A stretch of DNA of 64,000 bases from Paenibacillus sp. FSL R7-0337 (GCF_037969875.1 NZ_CP150218.1:2480001-2544000), one strand, 5' to 3'; counted from the stretch's first letter, positions 37,372 through 47,790 are shown. Made by a program: numbers and translations. The notes: generated from the letters alone by a model not told the origin.

Positions 37372-38613
37372 ATGTCAAAAGCGAGGGTATTTGACCTTTT
37401 CCTATTTGTCGCCTCCCTGGCTATAGCTTTCATTCACGCGCATGCTGTAGTCCTGGACGCCACCTATATAAAAGCATTACTGCTATACACTATCTTCTCG
37501 AGCATCTACTTCCAATTGCGGATTGTGACCCGGAGCGGGAACTCTACAATCGATTATGCAATCAGCTATACCTCCTCATTCGGGATTTTTGCCGGTCCGC
37601 TCGGCACGTTCCTGTTCGAGACGGTATACCGGTTCATCGTATATTTCTATAAAAAGAAAACAAAAACCGACGATCCCGGAGAGTTGCTGGATACCTTCTA
37701 TAATATCGGCGCGTTCACACTGGGCGGATCTGCTGCGTACTATCTGTATACGGCGCTCTCTCCCCTGGCGGACAAGCTTCCGCTCGGATACTGGCTGCTG
37801 TTCCTGCTTGTGGTCTGCGTCACAACCCTGCTGTCCTCCACCTTCCTGGTGCTGACCTTTGCCCTGTCGGGAGATATCAAGACACGCGGTGAAGCGCGGA
37901 ACCTGCTCCTGCGGAGCCGGAGTCTGCTGGACTTCAGCAAGGTCGCCTTGAGCAATGCTCTGCTGCTGCGGCTGCTGCAAATGGAGAAATGGGAGATGCT
38001 GATCGCCCTGTTCGTGCTCAACTATGTTGTCAGTATCTCGTTCTATTCCAAATCACAGAGTGCCCAGCACAAGTATGAACGCGACAAATTCGAGCAGATG
38101 GCTTACCGCGACTTCCTGACCGGAACCTATAACCGGGCGCATATGGACAAGATGATGAAGGAGCTGAACCAGAGCGGGGAGTACATCGGAATTGTAGTGG
38201 CGGACATCGACCGGTTCAAAAAAATCAACGACACCTATAACCACGCCGTCGGCGACCGGGTCATTGTTCATTTTGCGCAGACGCTGCAGAAGCATTTGCA
38301 GGAGGGAGACATCCTGTTCCGCAGCGGCGGGGAAGAGTTCACACTGCTGCTGAGGGACAAGACCTTCGAGGAGTGCAGGACACAGATTCAGGAGATTCTG
38401 GACAGCCTTCATGATCACAGCGTAAGTGCAGAATTCGAGGAGCAGATGATCCGCGTGCCATATTCGGCATCCTTCGGACTCTTTTACTATAAGGCTGATC
38501 CGGACCAGAAGACTTCTATGGAAAAAGGGTACGTCTACGCCGACCAGCTCCTGCTGGAGTCCAAGAAGCTTGGCCGCAACCGCCTTTCTTACCGGAACGA
38601 TGTGCAGCTGTAA
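37372..38613 (+). CDS. Membrane diguanylate cyclase (GGDEF), plus strand
   Basis: 413 aa, GAAAGGAAA upstream. An N-terminal membrane region with about six spans (residues 7-225) resembles the MASE/5TM sensor type. The GGDEF domain (about 240-405) has DIDRFKKINDTYNHAVGD and FRSGGEEFTLLL, so the catalytic GGEEF is intact. The RxxD inhibitory site is not present (QEGD). It is the only plus-strand gene in this stretch and is followed directly by the 52-bp hairpin array. Confidence 0.85.
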   Translation: MSKARVFDLFLFVASLAIAFIHAHAVVLDATYIKALLLYTIFSSIYFQLRIVTRSGNSTIDYAISYTSSFGIFAGPLGTFLFETVYRFIVYFYKKKTKTDDPGELLDTFYNIGAFTLGGSAAYYLYTALSPLADKLPLGYWLLFLLVVCVTTLLSSTFLVLTFALSGDIKTRGEARNLLLRSRSLLDFSKVALSNALLLRLLQMEKWEMLIALFVLNYVVSISFYSKSQSAQHKYERDKFEQMAYRDFLTGTYNRAHMDKMMKELNQSGEYIGIVVADIDRFKKINDTYNHAVGDRVIVHFAQTLQKHLQEGDILFRSGGEEFTLLLRDKTFEECRTQIQEILDSLHDHSVSAEFEEQMIRVPYSASFGLFYYKADPDQKTSMEKGYVYADQLLLESKKLGRNRLSYRNDVQL

Positions 38614-38666
38614 GCACACGATCCCGCGCAGGGGGACGGCCTGCGGGGGCCGGGCAGAACCCGCCG

Positions 38667-38847
38667 AATGTATGCTGTTTTTGGCATACATCCGGCCCGG
38701 GCGCCTGCACGGCAGCACATTGCATGCTGTTTTTCGCATACATTCGGGCCGGGCGCCTGCGCGGCAGCACAATGTATGCTGTTTTTGGCATACATTCGGA
38801 CCGGACGCCTGTGCGGCAGCACAATGTATGCTGTTTTTGGCATACAT
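38667..38847. repeat. Tandem array of 52-bp hairpin units (3.5 copies)
   Basis: Units at 38667-38718, 38719-38770, 38771-38822 and a 25-base partial at 38823-38847. Each starts with an inverted repeat ATGTATGC-TGTTTTTG-GCATACAT, followed by a GC-rich 27-base segment ending CGGCAGCAC. The GC-rich part varies at four positions; the hairpin varies mainly in unit 2. Because 52 is not a multiple of 3, no reading frame repeats. It lies 54 bases after the GGDEF stop and before a minus-strand terminator. Confidence 0.85.
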
Positions 38848-38905
38848 CACAGCTTCCCGGCGGAGCAGAAACTGCTCATAATAATAATATCCCAAATAAG
38901 AACAA

Positions 38906-38941
38906 AAGCCGCTCTCCGTCAAGCGGATGGGCGGCTCTTGT
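38906..38941 (-). terminator. Rho-independent terminator after the zinc peptidase gene
   Basis: On the minus strand AAGAGCCGC pairs with GCGGCTTTT around about 16 bases, followed by a T-rich run (TTTTGTTC). Confidence 0.7.
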
Positions 38942-38961
38942 TGTGATAGAACAGTTGCAGG

Positions 38962-39822
38962 CTAGAGTTCAGCAGCCTTGAAGGTATCTCCACCGGCAAT
39001 CGTGCCAGAGTTAAAACCTTTATAGAACCAGCGCTTACGCTCTTCGGAGGTGCCGTGCGTGAAGCTGTCGGGCACCACATATCCCTGCGCCCGCTTTTGG
39101 ATCGTATCATCCCCCACCGCGCTCGCGGCAGTCAGCGCCTCTTCGAGGTCCCCTTCCTCAAGCAGATTCATCCCCTGGGCATGATGGGCCCATACCCCGG
39201 CATAATAATCGGCCTGCAGCTCGAAGCGGACCTGAACCTTGTTGAATTCAGTCTCGCTGAGGCGCTGGCGTTCTGCATTCAGCTGCTTGGAAGCGCCCAG
39301 CAGCGTCTGTACATGATGACCTACCTCATGGGCAATTACATACGCCATGGCGAAGTCGCCAGGCGCCTTGAACTGCTGCTGCAGCTCATCATAGAAGCTG
39401 AGATCGATATACAGCTTGGCATCCCCCGGACAATAGAACGGGCCGACGGCGGAGCTGGCGGTTCCGCAGGCAGAGTTCACGCTGCCGCTGTAGAGCACAA
39501 GCGTCGGGTCCTGGTAAGTCATCCCCTGCTCCTTGAAAATATCGGACCAGACATCCTCGGTATCGGCCAGCACCACAGATACGAACTCGGATAGCTCCTT
39601 CTCCTGTGCGCTCTGTTCATAGGGGACATTTGAGTTCGTGCCCGAACCGGTTGAGGTCAGATTCCCCATAATATCACCGATATTCCCTCCGCTCAGCAGC
39701 GTAACAATCACTATAATCACGATCCCGCTAATTCCGCCGCCGATCAGCTTGCCCCCGCTTCCGCCGCCGCGGCCTCTGCGGTCTTCCACATTAGAACTGC
39801 CTCTTCTGCCCTGCCATTTCAT
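38962..39822 (-). CDS. ypfJ: YpfJ-type neutral zinc metallopeptidase
   Basis: 286 aa. A basic Gly/Arg-rich N-terminus and one membrane segment (about 27-45) precede an external peptidase domain with zinc motif HEVGHH in AYVIAHEVGHHVQTLLG and further ligand region FELQADYYAGVWAHH. The C-terminus SFTHGTSEERKRWFYKGF is typical of this family. Substrates are unknown. Single gene between two terminators. Confidence 0.88.
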   Translation of the reverse strand: MKWQGRRGSSNVEDRRGRGGGSGGKLIGGGISGIVIIVIVTLLSGGNIGDIMGNLTSTGSGTNSNVPYEQSAQEKELSEFVSVVLADTEDVWSDIFKEQGMTYQDPTLVLYSGSVNSACGTASSAVGPFYCPGDAKLYIDLSFYDELQQQFKAPGDFAMAYVIAHEVGHHVQTLLGASKQLNAERQRLSETEFNKVQVRFELQADYYAGVWAHHAQGMNLLEEGDLEEALTAASAVGDDTIQKRAQGYVVPDSFTHGTSEERKRWFYKGFNSGTIAGGDTFKAAEL

Positions 39823-39955
39823 GGCCTTCCCCCCAGTTATGAATACTCACGAATACTGATGTCTTTGTACTTATTACTGTTATACCCATAATTGCAGGGG
39901 TGCCACTCTCTTGAACAGCGGAGCCGGTCTGGAGACAAATGGAAACAGCATAGCA

Positions 39956-39992
39956 AAACCCCTCCACAGCCGCAGCCATGAAGGGGTTAACA
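39956..39992 (-). terminator. Rho-independent terminator after the FMN_bind-like gene
   Basis: On the minus strand AACCCCTTC pairs with GGAGGGGTT across the loop, followed by TTTGC; it sits about 25 bases after the stop at 40018. Confidence 0.7.
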
Positions 39993-40017
39993 TCGGTTAA
40001 ATAGATGGAACTGTTAA

Positions 40018-40569
40018 TTATTTTGCAGCTTTGGCTGCGCTTAGAATGGCCTTCAGGTAACCTTGGGTATCCACCAGAGTTGCACCGCTTACAGCATCAA
40101 CGACTTGCTCTTTGCTTTTGTTAGTCAGTGTAGCTTCAAGGGATTTTATAGTTTTGCCTGTTGCGAATTTCTCGATGGCAGCCAGGTTCTTGTCATAGGA
40201 TACTGTTGATTTGGCTTCTTCCGTCATGTGCTCACTGTAATATTTGGCGTTGGTCTTCTTGGAGGCCAGTACCATGTTCGGATCTTTGTAGTTCTGGCCG
40301 AAATCCTTGTCCGAGTTCGGTACGCCAGTGGCTACATCGGTGCCCAGGAACTGATAATCATCCAGTGAAGCCGCAACGATCACGCCATTCTGGACTACAG
40401 CAACCGCTACGGTGAAGCATTTGGTGCCATGGGCAGCCGCTTCCACCCGGCCTACCTTAAGCGGTGCGCTCGCTGCCGAAGTGACATTGTTCAGGGCGCC
40501 GCTGTTCCCTACCCCGACAAGTGCCAATGAGATGCCGGCCATGAGCATTAACTTAGTAACTTTTTTCAC
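40018..40569 (-). CDS. Secreted FMN_bind-like protein
   Basis: 183 aa. A signal peptide (KKVTKLMLMAGISLALVGVG, residues 2-21) and a mature part with the segment VDAVSGATLVDTQGYLKAI near residue 158. The D-x-x-S-G-A-T pattern is that of FMN-binding domains flavinylated on Thr in extracellular electron transfer systems. The rest matches no family I can name with certainty. No ApbE flavin transferase or partner redox protein is adjacent, so function is open. Confidence 0.55.
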   Translation of the reverse strand: MKKVTKLMLMAGISLALVGVGNSGALNNVTSAASAPLKVGRVEAAAHGTKCFTVAVAVVQNGVIVAASLDDYQFLGTDVATGVPNSDKDFGQNYKDPNMVLASKKTNAKYYSEHMTEEAKSTVSYDKNLAAIEKFATGKTIKSLEATLTNKSKEQVVDAVSGATLVDTQGYLKAILSAAKAAK

Positions 40570-40687
40570 AAATATTCCCCCAGTTCATCAAATAGACTGC
40601 GCTTACATAATATATTTATCAATATATTGGAAGCCCGTCAGTTACAAATGTTACTAGAAATCTGCAAATATATGGATTGTGTATAGA

Positions 40688-41137
40688 TTAGCTGCAGTTT
40701 TGTTCGATTGTCACCTTGTCATTCGTAATAATAACCTTGGAATAGCCGGATAAAGTCTCGGTGTAGGAGCATACTCCGACGGTTCTGGAAACATCCGGTT
40801 CTCTCGGGTCTGAATACTTCAGGTAAATGCCGCCCTCACCGCTTAAGGTCAGCCGGGGTTTGATTTTTATTGTTTTTCCGCTTTTGAGAATCTTGCCAAC
40901 TTCGTCTACTGACGCCTCCGCTGCTGCGCTGGTTACCACTCCTGTCTCCAGAATACTCAGCTCAAAGTCTGACTGATTGTCTACCCTCACCTGGAAGCTC
41001 TGAAGCTGGGCAACCAGACCCAGTACGCCATATTTATTGTCCAGCTGCACAACCAGCATTATTCCGGCGGTAATCACCAGGGTCGAGGCGGCTAAAATTC
41101 CTAACACTCTGCGATTCCATCTCATGCTCACTGCCAA
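40688..41137 (-). CDS. Membrane-anchored hypothetical protein
   Basis: 149 aa from TTG 41137 (AGGAG 5-6 bases upstream); GTG 41131 and ATG 41125 are alternatives. One N-terminal membrane anchor (about 10-32) and a beta-rich external domain (VRVDNQSDFELSILETGVVT, KIKPRLTLSGEGGIYLKY) with two cysteines. No family recognised. It is 119 bases upstream of the FMN_bind-like gene on the same strand. Confidence 0.55.
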   Translation of the reverse strand: MAVSMRWNRRVLGILAASTLVITAGIMLVVQLDNKYGVLGLVAQLQSFQVRVDNQSDFELSILETGVVTSAAAEASVDEVGKILKSGKTIKIKPRLTLSGEGGIYLKYSDPREPDVSRTVGVCSYTETLSGYSKVIITNDKVTIEQNCS

Positions 41138-41220
41138 ATCATCTCCTCATACTAGTAAGACGGGCTTGAGAGCAGAATTGTATCAGAGGGGAGGCGAGCG
41201 AACAGGTAGCTTCAATTAAT

Positions 41221-41420
41221 TAAGTGGAAAAAGGGCAACTGTTCACCAGTAAATCTACGAATATCCGGCAACAGTTGGAAAAACATCACTTATATAAGCT
41301 GCAAATGAACACATACGACATATTGAGAAAATTAGATGCCCTAAATCCACTTAACACTTCTCGGAGAGCAATGGGGCGTAAATTAAATAGCATAAATCCA
41401 CTTATTGTTCGATGTTCCGG
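41221..41420. repeat. Degenerate tandem array with about 51-bp period
   Basis: In the 440-base gap between the hypothetical gene and rluA. GGAAAAA motifs recur at 41226 and 41277 (51 apart), with a weaker GAAAA at 41327. AAATCCACTTA recurs at 41343 and 41394 (51 apart). Short inverted parts (AGTTGG...CACT, TTAAGTGG...CCACTTA) remain. The units are too diverged to delimit firmly. The rest of the gap shows only the rluA terminator. Confidence 0.5.
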
Positions 41421-41448
41421 CTGGGGGGGAGGTCATGCTGAACAACAA

Positions 41449-41499
41449 CTAAAAGCCGAGCCGCAATCCTCCAGATATTAGAGAGACGCGGCCCGGCTG
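41449..41499 (-). terminator. Rho-independent terminator of the hem operon
   Basis: On the minus strand AGCCGGGCCGC pairs with GCGGCTCGGCT (11 bp, one wobble) across a 23-base loop, followed by TTTAG. It lies about 75 bases after the rluA stop and marks the end of the hemA-to-rluA transcript. Confidence 0.75.
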
Positions 41500-41574
41500 G
41501 GCATAGATTATATTGACTTACCTTAGCTTCACAGAAGAATTACCTTAAGTTCACAGGCCCACTTGGTTAATGGC

Positions 41575-42756
41575 CTACTCCTGATCTACGCCGCCGATTT
41601 GCTGGCGCAGACGGCGCATATCCTCCGGCCAGGGATCAGATACTTCGATCTTGATGCGGGTCCAGGGATGGGCGAAAATCAGCTTCTCGCCATGCAACGC
41701 CTGGCGGTCGGAACTCTCCTTCTTCGCCGTGACTCCCAGCTTGGAAGGTGGAGCTGGCTGCTTGCCGGAGACTTGCAGACCAGGGGTAAGGCCTGCCTTC
41801 TCCTGCTCTTCAAACCAGGCTGTAATGGCAGACTTCACCTGACCAGGCTTCGTACGCGGGGGCTTCTCATCATATAAAGAGGGAATACCCGCGGTATGCC
41901 AGCCCGATCCGCCGTAGAGATCATCCCCGAACAGCGGATGACCCGCATGGCTGAGGTGGACACGAATCTGGTGCGTCCGGCCCGTCTCCAGCTGCAGCTT
42001 CACTACGGTTCCGCCGGGCAGGGCTTCACGCCCCACAATCCGTGTTACCGCCGCTTGCCCTCCAGGGGATACCCGTCTGCGCGCCGCATGATGGCGGTCA
42101 CGGCCGATGGGGGCATCGATCACTGTAAGCTCAGGCGGCACTGCGCCTTCAACAATCGCGGCATACAGGCGGGATACCTTCTTCTCACGCATATCTTCAT
42201 CCAGCACAAGCTGGGCATATTCGTTCTTCGCATACAGCACGGGTCCGGTAGTATCCTTGTCCAGCCGGTGGATATGGCGGATGGCAATCCCTCCGCCGGA
42301 AGCCGCATAATGCGCAGCAACGATATGATCCAGCGTCACCTCGGTGCTGCTGCCGTCCGGATGAACTGCCATACCCGCAGGCTTATGGACCACGAGGCAA
42401 AAGTCGTCCTCGAACAGCACCTTAGCCGCAGCTTCCTGCCATACCGGCTCTATTCCCGCTTCCCTGTGGGGGAACAAGGCCAGCCGCAGCCGGTCGCCCC
42501 TCCACTGGATGCCGTCCTCGCGGCGCAGCCGGGCGTGCAGCTTCTCCGGCATGCCAGCTACGCCCAGCAGCCAGGCATCGATGGCTGCCGTTCTGTCGGC
42601 AGCCGACGTAATGACCCGGCCAGGCATGGCTTCCAGCCATTCCCCGCGCCGGGTCCACTTGCCGCCCCCCGCGAAGGGGGCACTGGCGGTATCACTTCCG
42701 TCTTGGCCCATGCTGCTGCCATGCTGGCCGGAGCGGTCCTCCGGTCCCGCCGTCAT
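41575..42756 (-). CDS. RluA-family pseudouridine synthase
   Basis: 393 aa. It isomerises specific uridines in rRNA or tRNA. The catalytic Asp is in [19 protein letters not shown] (HRLD motif). The segment [20 protein letters not shown] completes the fold. The N-terminal 50 residues are variable and an insertion of about 75 residues near the C-terminus ([12 protein letters not shown]... [11 protein letters not shown]) is unusual. The start overlaps the hemL stop by 4 bases, so it is coupled to the hem operon. Confidence 0.9.
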   Translation of the reverse strand: MTAGPEDRSGQHGSSMGQDGSDTASAPFAGGGKWTRRGEWLEAMPGRVITSAADRTAAIDAWLLGVAGMPEKLHARLRREDGIQWRGDRLRLALFPHREAGIEPVWQEAAAKVLFEDDFCLVVHKPAGMAVHPDGSSTEVTLDHIVAAHYAASGGGIAIRHIHRLDKDTTGPVLYAKNEYAQLVLDEDMREKKVSRLYAAIVEGAVPPELTVIDAPIGRDRHHAARRRVSPGGQAAVTRIVGREALPGGTVVKLQLETGRTHQIRVHLSHAGHPLFGDDLYGGSGWHTAGIPSLYDEKPPRTKPGQVKSAITAWFEEQEKAGLTPGLQVSGKQPAPPSKLGVTAKKESSDRQALHGEKLIFAHPWTRIKIEVSDPWPEDMRRLRQQIGGVDQE

Positions 42757-44054
42757 AGCGATTTCAGGGCCTGGTAATGGCCCGCAATCGTATCGTCAAT
42801 ATCCTGCTCGCTATGCGCAGCGGATACGAACATTCCTTCGAACTGGGACGGCGGAACGCTGATACCCTGATCCAGCATTTTGCCGAAATAACGCTTGAAC
42901 AGCTCCAGGTTACTGGTCTTGGCCGTCTCGAAGTTAATGACTGGCTCCTCCGTGAAGAACGGACATACCATCGATCCCACGCGGTTAATCGTCAGCGGAA
43001 TGCCCGTCTCCTGCGCATTGCGCTTAAGTCCGGCTTCCAGTCTCGCGCCAAGCGACTCCAGACGGGTGTAGACCTCCGGGGTCAGCAGCGCAAGCGTGCT
43101 GTAGCCCGCCGCCATCGCCAGCGGATTCCCGCTGAGTGTGCCTGCCTGATAGATCGGACCGGAAGGAGCGATCTGCTCCATGATCTCTCTTTTGCCGCCA
43201 TAAGCCCCTACTGGAAGCCCGCCGCCGATAACCTTGCCGAAGCAGGTCAGATCCGGGTCCATTCCGAACAGCCCCTGCGCACATCCCCGGTCCACACGGA
43301 AGCCGGTCATCACCTCGTCAAAAATCAGCAAAGCCCCGTACCCCGTAGTCACCTTACGAAGCCCCTCCAGAAAGCCCGGAAGCGGAGGCACAACGCCCAT
43401 ATTTCCGGCGATCGGCTCAACGATGATAGCGGCAATCTCGTTGCCGTAACGTTCAAAAGCGGTTTTGACCCCGTCCAAGTCATTATATGGTACCGTGATC
43501 GTATTCACCGCCACACCTTCCGGCACGCCCGGACTATCCGGCAGCCCCAAGGTAGCCACCCCTGAACCAGCCTTGATCAGCAGACTGTCGGCATGGCCGT
43601 GATAGGAGCCCTCGAATTTGAGGATTTTGCTGCGTCCGGTGTAGCCGCGGGCCAGTCTGATCGCGCTCATCGTCGCTTCCGTTCCTGAGTTCACCATGCG
43701 CACAATGTCCACCGATGCTACACGTTCTACCACGGTTTTGGCCATAACGGTCTCCATCAGGGTCGGCGCGCCGAAGCTTGTCCCTCTAGCCGCAGTCTCC
43801 TGCAGCGCCTTCACCACTTCAGGATGGGCATGTCCCATAATTAGCGGTCCCCACGAGCAGACGTAGTCAATGAAGCTGTTGCCGTCAATATCGTAGATCC
43901 GCGAGCCTTCGCCCCTTTCGACATACACCGGAGTCAATCCTACGGATTTGAATGCCCGGACCGGGCTGTTCACCCCGCCGGGAATATATTGTTTTGCCTC
44001 TTCAAAAGCGGTGCGGGAAGCCTCTTCCCGGCGGTTCAGCGGTATATTGCCCAT
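42753..44054 (-). CDS. hemL: Glutamate-1-semialdehyde 2,1-aminomutase
   Basis: 433 aa class III PLP enzyme converting glutamate-1-semialdehyde to 5-aminolevulinate. The PLP lysine is in [19 protein letters not shown]; other motifs are [16 protein letters not shown] and [12 protein letters not shown]. In the C5 heme pathway it follows HemA. 19 bases after hemB. Confidence 0.97.
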   Translation of the reverse strand: MGNIPLNRREEASRTAFEEAKQYIPGGVNSPVRAFKSVGLTPVYVERGEGSRIYDIDGNSFIDYVCSWGPLIMGHAHPEVVKALQETAARGTSFGAPTLMETVMAKTVVERVASVDIVRMVNSGTEATMSAIRLARGYTGRSKILKFEGSYHGHADSLLIKAGSGVATLGLPDSPGVPEGVAVNTITVPYNDLDGVKTAFERYGNEIAAIIVEPIAGNMGVVPPLPGFLEGLRKVTTGYGALLIFDEVMTGFRVDRGCAQGLFGMDPDLTCFGKVIGGGLPVGAYGGKREIMEQIAPSGPIYQAGTLSGNPLAMAAGYSTLALLTPEVYTRLESLGARLEAGLKRNAQETGIPLTINRVGSMVCPFFTEEPVINFETAKTSNLELFKRYFGKMLDQGISVPPSQFEGMFVSAAHSEQDIDDTIAGHYQALKSL

Positions 44055-44072
44055 GCTTGTTCCCTCCTGATC

Positions 44073-45071
44073 CTAGCCGCGCAGCCAGCGGGCTGCGTCC
44101 TTGGCGAAATAGGTAATGATTACATCTGCTCCGGCGCGCTTCATGCCGGTCAGCATTTCCAGCACAACCGCCTGCTCATCGATCCAGCCCTGCTGCGCAG
44201 CCGCCTTGACCATCGAGTACTCACCACTGACGTTGTAGGCTACAAGCGGCAGATCGAACTGGTCACGGATCGTACGGATTACATCCAGATAAGCCAGTGC
44301 AGGCTTCACCATCAACATGTCCGCGCCTTCCAGCACATCGGAGTCCGCTTCGCGGACGGCTTCCCGCAGATTGGCCGGGTCCATCTGATACGTCTTGCGG
44401 TTGCCGAACTGGGGAGCCGAATCCGCCGCTTCGCGGAACGGGCCGTAGAAGGCGGAGGCGTATTTTACCGAATAGGACATGATAGGTACCTGCTCGAAGC
44501 CATTCGCATCGAGTCCGGCACGGATCGCCTGCACGAATCCGTCCATCATGTTGGACGGTGCGATAATATCCGCCCCTGCCCGGGCCTGCGAGACCGCCGT
44601 GCGGGTCAGCAGCTCAAGCGAAGCATCGTTGATTACATCCCCGTGAACCACGCCGTCCACCGTATGGGTATGCACCATGCCGCAGTGGCCGTGGTCGGTG
44701 AATTCACACAGGCAGGTGTCGGCTACGACCAGCAGGTCGGGATACCATTTTTTGATCAGACGCGTGGCTTCCTGCACAATGCCATCGTCTGCGAAGCCGG
44801 ACGAGCCGACTGCATCTTTCGTCTCGGGAATACCGAACAGCAGCACCGCTGGAATGCCCAGGGAAGCAATCTCATCTACCTCTGCCTTCAGCGTATCCAG
44901 CGAGAAATGATAGACGCCGGGCATGGAGCTGATCTCATTCTTCACACCGGTTCCATAGGTTACAAAAATCGGCTGGATGAAATCCAGCACATTCAATACG
45001 GTCTCGCGCACCATGCCGCGAATACCGGCCGACCCGCGCAAACGGCGGTGTCTGGTTATTGGAAAGCTCAT
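44073..45071 (-). CDS. hemB: Delta-aminolevulinic acid dehydratase (porphobilinogen synthase)
   Basis: 332 aa from ATG 45071 with AGGAGG 9 bases upstream. It condenses two 5-aminolevulinates. The Schiff-base lysines are in [15 protein letters not shown] and [12 protein letters not shown]. The cysteine-rich metal site [15 protein letters not shown] indicates the zinc-dependent type. Confidence 0.97.
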   Translation of the reverse strand: MSFPITRHRRLRGSAGIRGMVRETVLNVLDFIQPIFVTYGTGVKNEISSMPGVYHFSLDTLKAEVDEIASLGIPAVLLFGIPETKDAVGSSGFADDGIVQEATRLIKKWYPDLLVVADTCLCEFTDHGHCGMVHTHTVDGVVHGDVINDASLELLTRTAVSQARAGADIIAPSNMMDGFVQAIRAGLDANGFEQVPIMSYSVKYASAFYGPFREAADSAPQFGNRKTYQMDPANLREAVREADSDVLEGADMLMVKPALAYLDVIRTIRDQFDLPLVAYNVSGEYSMVKAAAQQGWIDEQAVVLEMLTGMKRAGADVIITYFAKDAARWLRG

Positions 45072-45190
45072 TGCTGTAAACCTCCTGTTCAGTAAGTATC
45101 TACACACATCTGTCTATGTTAAGCAATTATCTCTAAACGGGCATGACTTGTCCCAGATTCCCTCAATTGTACCGCTGTATTTTTTCAGGT

Positions 45191-46747
45191 TCAATTTATA
45201 TCGTGAAGCCTTGTCGATTCATTCCAGCGGCACAGCTCCTGCACCAGCCCTTCGATGGTGGCTTCTTCCGGGAGCAGTCCCGGAGTGAGTCCTGCTTCGA
45301 CTGCGGTCTGCTCGGTAACCGGACCGATGCAGGCAATCTTGACGCCTGCCAGCAGCGCCAGCGGATCTTCCAGGCCCATCCGCTTCAGGATGCCGAGGAA
45401 ATTGCGCACCGTAGACGAGCTGGTGAAGGTCACCGCATGGATGCGCTTCTCCTCCAGCAGCTTCACCAGCTCAATATCATCCTCGCCGGTGACAATCGTC
45501 TCATAAGTATCCACTTCCGTCACTTCCAGCCCCAGCTCCCCGAGCTTCGCAGGCAGCCAGTCGCGGGCCAGATCACCGCGCGGCAGCAGCACCTTCTGCC
45601 CGGGCTTAAGCTCGGGGCCGAAGGTTTCGATCAGCCCTTCGGCCTGGAAGCGGCCGGGCAGCTCCTCGGAGATCAACCCTCGCTCTGCGAGCGCCGCGGC
45701 CGTACCCGGTCCCACACCGCACAGGCGTGCCCCGTGCAGGCTGCGGATATCCAGCTTCTGCTGCGTCAGATGACGCATGAAGAAGTCTACGCCGTTCGGA
45801 CTGGTGAAGAACACCCAGTCGTACGCCGGAAGCCCGCCAAGTGCTGCAGCGATCTCCGCCTGCTTGTCCGCATCCCGCTGCATCACCGTCTCAATGACCG
45901 GGAACTCATACGGCTCGCCGCCCAGCTCCTCGATCCGGTCCACCAGCTCACTTGCCTGCGCGCGCGCCCGCGTCACTACAATCCGCTTGCCGAACAGCGG
46001 CAGCGCCTCCACCCACATCAGGTGCTCCCGCTGGAGCACAACGTCACCGACCACAATAACCGCCGGCGGCTGAAAATCGGCCGCCGTAACCTTCGCCTCA
46101 ATATCGGCCAGCGTACCGGTCAGCGTCTCCTGATCCGCACGCGTCCCCCAGCGCACCAGCGCTACCGGAGTCTCCGGCGGACGGCCGTGCTTCATGAGCT
46201 GGGCGCTGATGTAACCAATTTTGGCGACACCCATCAAGAACACCAGCGTGCCTGTAGCATTCGTTACTTTATCCCATTGAATGGAATGATCCAGCTTATC
46301 CGGGCTCTCATGGCCGGTAATAATCGACAGGGAAGATGATGCCTCACGGTGAGTCACCGGAATACCGGCATACGCCGGGACACTAATGGCCGAGGTAATG
46401 CCCGGCACAATCTCGTAGTAGATGCCGTTCCTGCGAAGCAGCTCCGCTTCTTCACCTACCCGGCCAAAAATCACAGGATCCCCGCCCTTCAGACGCACCA
46501 CCGTTTTGCCCTCCAGCGCGAGATCGACCAGCAGCTGATTAATATCCTCCTGCTTCATCGTATGGCGGTCCGAGAGCTTGCCTACGTATATTTTCTCCCC
46601 GCCGGGCTTCATCCATTTCAGCAATCTTGGACTGGCCAGCCTGTCATAGACCAGTACATCAGCCTTCTGGATACACTCCAGCCCCTTGACTGTAATCAGC
46701 TTCGCATCCCCCGGACCTGCACCTACCAGATATACCTTCCCCGCCAT
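45191..46747 (-). CDS. cobA/hemD: Fused uroporphyrinogen-III methyltransferase / uroporphyrinogen-III synthase
   Basis: 518 aa from ATG 46747; ATG 46756 is the alternative. Residues 1-250 are a SUMT (CobA) domain: KVYLVGAGPGDAKLIT, VVRLKGGDPVIFGR, IVPGITSAISVPAYAGIPVTHR. Residues 265-515 are HemD: RIVVTRARAQASELV, VFFTSPNGVDFFM, FTSSSTVRNF. One polypeptide therefore both closes uroporphyrinogen III and methylates it to precorrin-2, the siroheme branch completed by SirC in the same operon. B. subtilis keeps hemD separate. Confidence 0.94.
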   Translation of the reverse strand: MAGKVYLVGAGPGDAKLITVKGLECIQKADVLVYDRLASPRLLKWMKPGGEKIYVGKLSDRHTMKQEDINQLLVDLALEGKTVVRLKGGDPVIFGRVGEEAELLRRNGIYYEIVPGITSAISVPAYAGIPVTHREASSSLSIITGHESPDKLDHSIQWDKVTNATGTLVFLMGVAKIGYISAQLMKHGRPPETPVALVRWGTRADQETLTGTLADIEAKVTAADFQPPAVIVVGDVVLQREHLMWVEALPLFGKRIVVTRARAQASELVDRIEELGGEPYEFPVIETVMQRDADKQAEIAAALGGLPAYDWVFFTSPNGVDFFMRHLTQQKLDIRSLHGARLCGVGPGTAAALAERGLISEELPGRFQAEGLIETFGPELKPGQKVLLPRGDLARDWLPAKLGELGLEVTEVDTYETIVTGEDDIELVKLLEEKRIHAVTFTSSSTVRNFLGILKRMGLEDPLALLAGVKIACIGPVTEQTAVEAGLTPGLLPEEATIEGLVQELCRWNESTRLHDIN

Positions 46748-46845
46748 CTCCGTCATCCCCTTATCCCTATACACATACGATCCTGGCCTGCATAAGCTTC
46801 TCCCCAACCCACACTATTTCCTGTCTAACTCTTAACCCTTATCCC

Positions 46846-47790
46846 TTATTCCCTTACATCTGCCAAAATCTTCTCCGCACCTCTAGCCACCAGCTTACGC
46901 GCGACCTCCGCACCAAGCTCCACCGGATCTTCACCGGTGCAGGTCTCCTTCAGAATGACTGTGCCGTCTGGTGTTCCGACCATCCCAGTCAGAGTGATTC
47001 GCGGACTCGCAGCTTCACCTTCCGGCTCAAGGATCGCGTAAGCGCCGATAGGCACCTGACAGCCGCCGTTCAAGGCGCCAAGGAAGGTCCGCTCCGCCGT
47101 CACCGTGAGTGCCGTTCGCTCATCATTATACAGCGCCAGCAGCCTCAGCAGCTCCTCATCGTCCTCACGGCACTCAATACCAAGTGCTCCTTGGCCTACA
47201 GCGGGCAGGCAGACCTCAGGCGGCAAATATGCCGTAATCCGGTCCTGCCACCCCATCCGCGACAGCCCCGCCGCTGCCAGCAGAATCGCGTCATATTCAC
47301 CGCTCTCCAGCTTCTTCAGCCGGGAGTCGATATTGCCGCGTACCGGCTCAATGAGCAGATCCGGTCTTAGCGCAGCCAGCTGGCTGGAGCGCCGCAGGCT
47401 GCTTGTGCCTACGCGCGCGCCTTGCGGCAGACCCTCAAGTCCTGCTCCGCTGCCCGAGATCAGAACGTCGCGCGGATCTTCGCGCTTCGGCACCGCTCCA
47501 TTCATCAAGCCTTCCGGCAATTCGGAAGGCATATCCTTCATACTATGTACTGCCATATCAATATCCTTCGCCAGCATCGCCTGTTCAATTTCTTTGACGA
47601 ACAGACCTTTGCCGCCCACTTTGGACAGGGTCACATCTAGAATCCGGTCACCCTTGGTCACAATCTTATGCACCTCAAAAGTAAAATCAAATCCATGCGC
47701 TCCGCTAAGCCGCTCCAGATCGGCAATCACATGCCCCGTCTGCGTTAAAGCCAGCGCACTTTGTCTGCTGCCCACGATAATCTTCCGCAT
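46846..47790 (-). CDS. hemC: Porphobilinogen deaminase (hydroxymethylbilane synthase)
   Basis: 314 aa from ATG 47790, GGGGG 8 bases upstream; a TTG two codons earlier lies too near that site. It polymerises four porphobilinogens. Motifs: [41 protein letters not shown] and the dipyrromethane-cofactor cysteine in [13 protein letters not shown]. It is separated from sirC by the 51-bp array. Confidence 0.96.
   Translation of the reverse strand: MRKIIVGSRQSALALTQTGHVIADLERLSGAHGFDFTFEVHKIVTKGDRILDVTLSKVGGKGLFVKEIEQAMLAKDIDMAVHSMKDMPSELPEGLMNGAVPKREDPRDVLISGSGAGLEGLPQGARVGTSSLRRSSQLAALRPDLLIEPVRGNIDSRLKKLESGEYDAILLAAAGLSRMGWQDRITAYLPPEVCLPAVGQGALGIECREDDEELLRLLALYNDERTALTVTAERTFLGALNGGCQVPIGAYAILEPEGEAASPRITLTGMVGTPDGTVILKETCTGEDPVELGAEVARKLVARGAEKILADVRE

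Noticed and set aside
38053-38922. 289-codon minus-strand frame with CQKQHT-like repeats
   Set aside because: It is a shadow of the GGDEF gene plus the 52-bp hairpin array; the repeats shift frame each unit.
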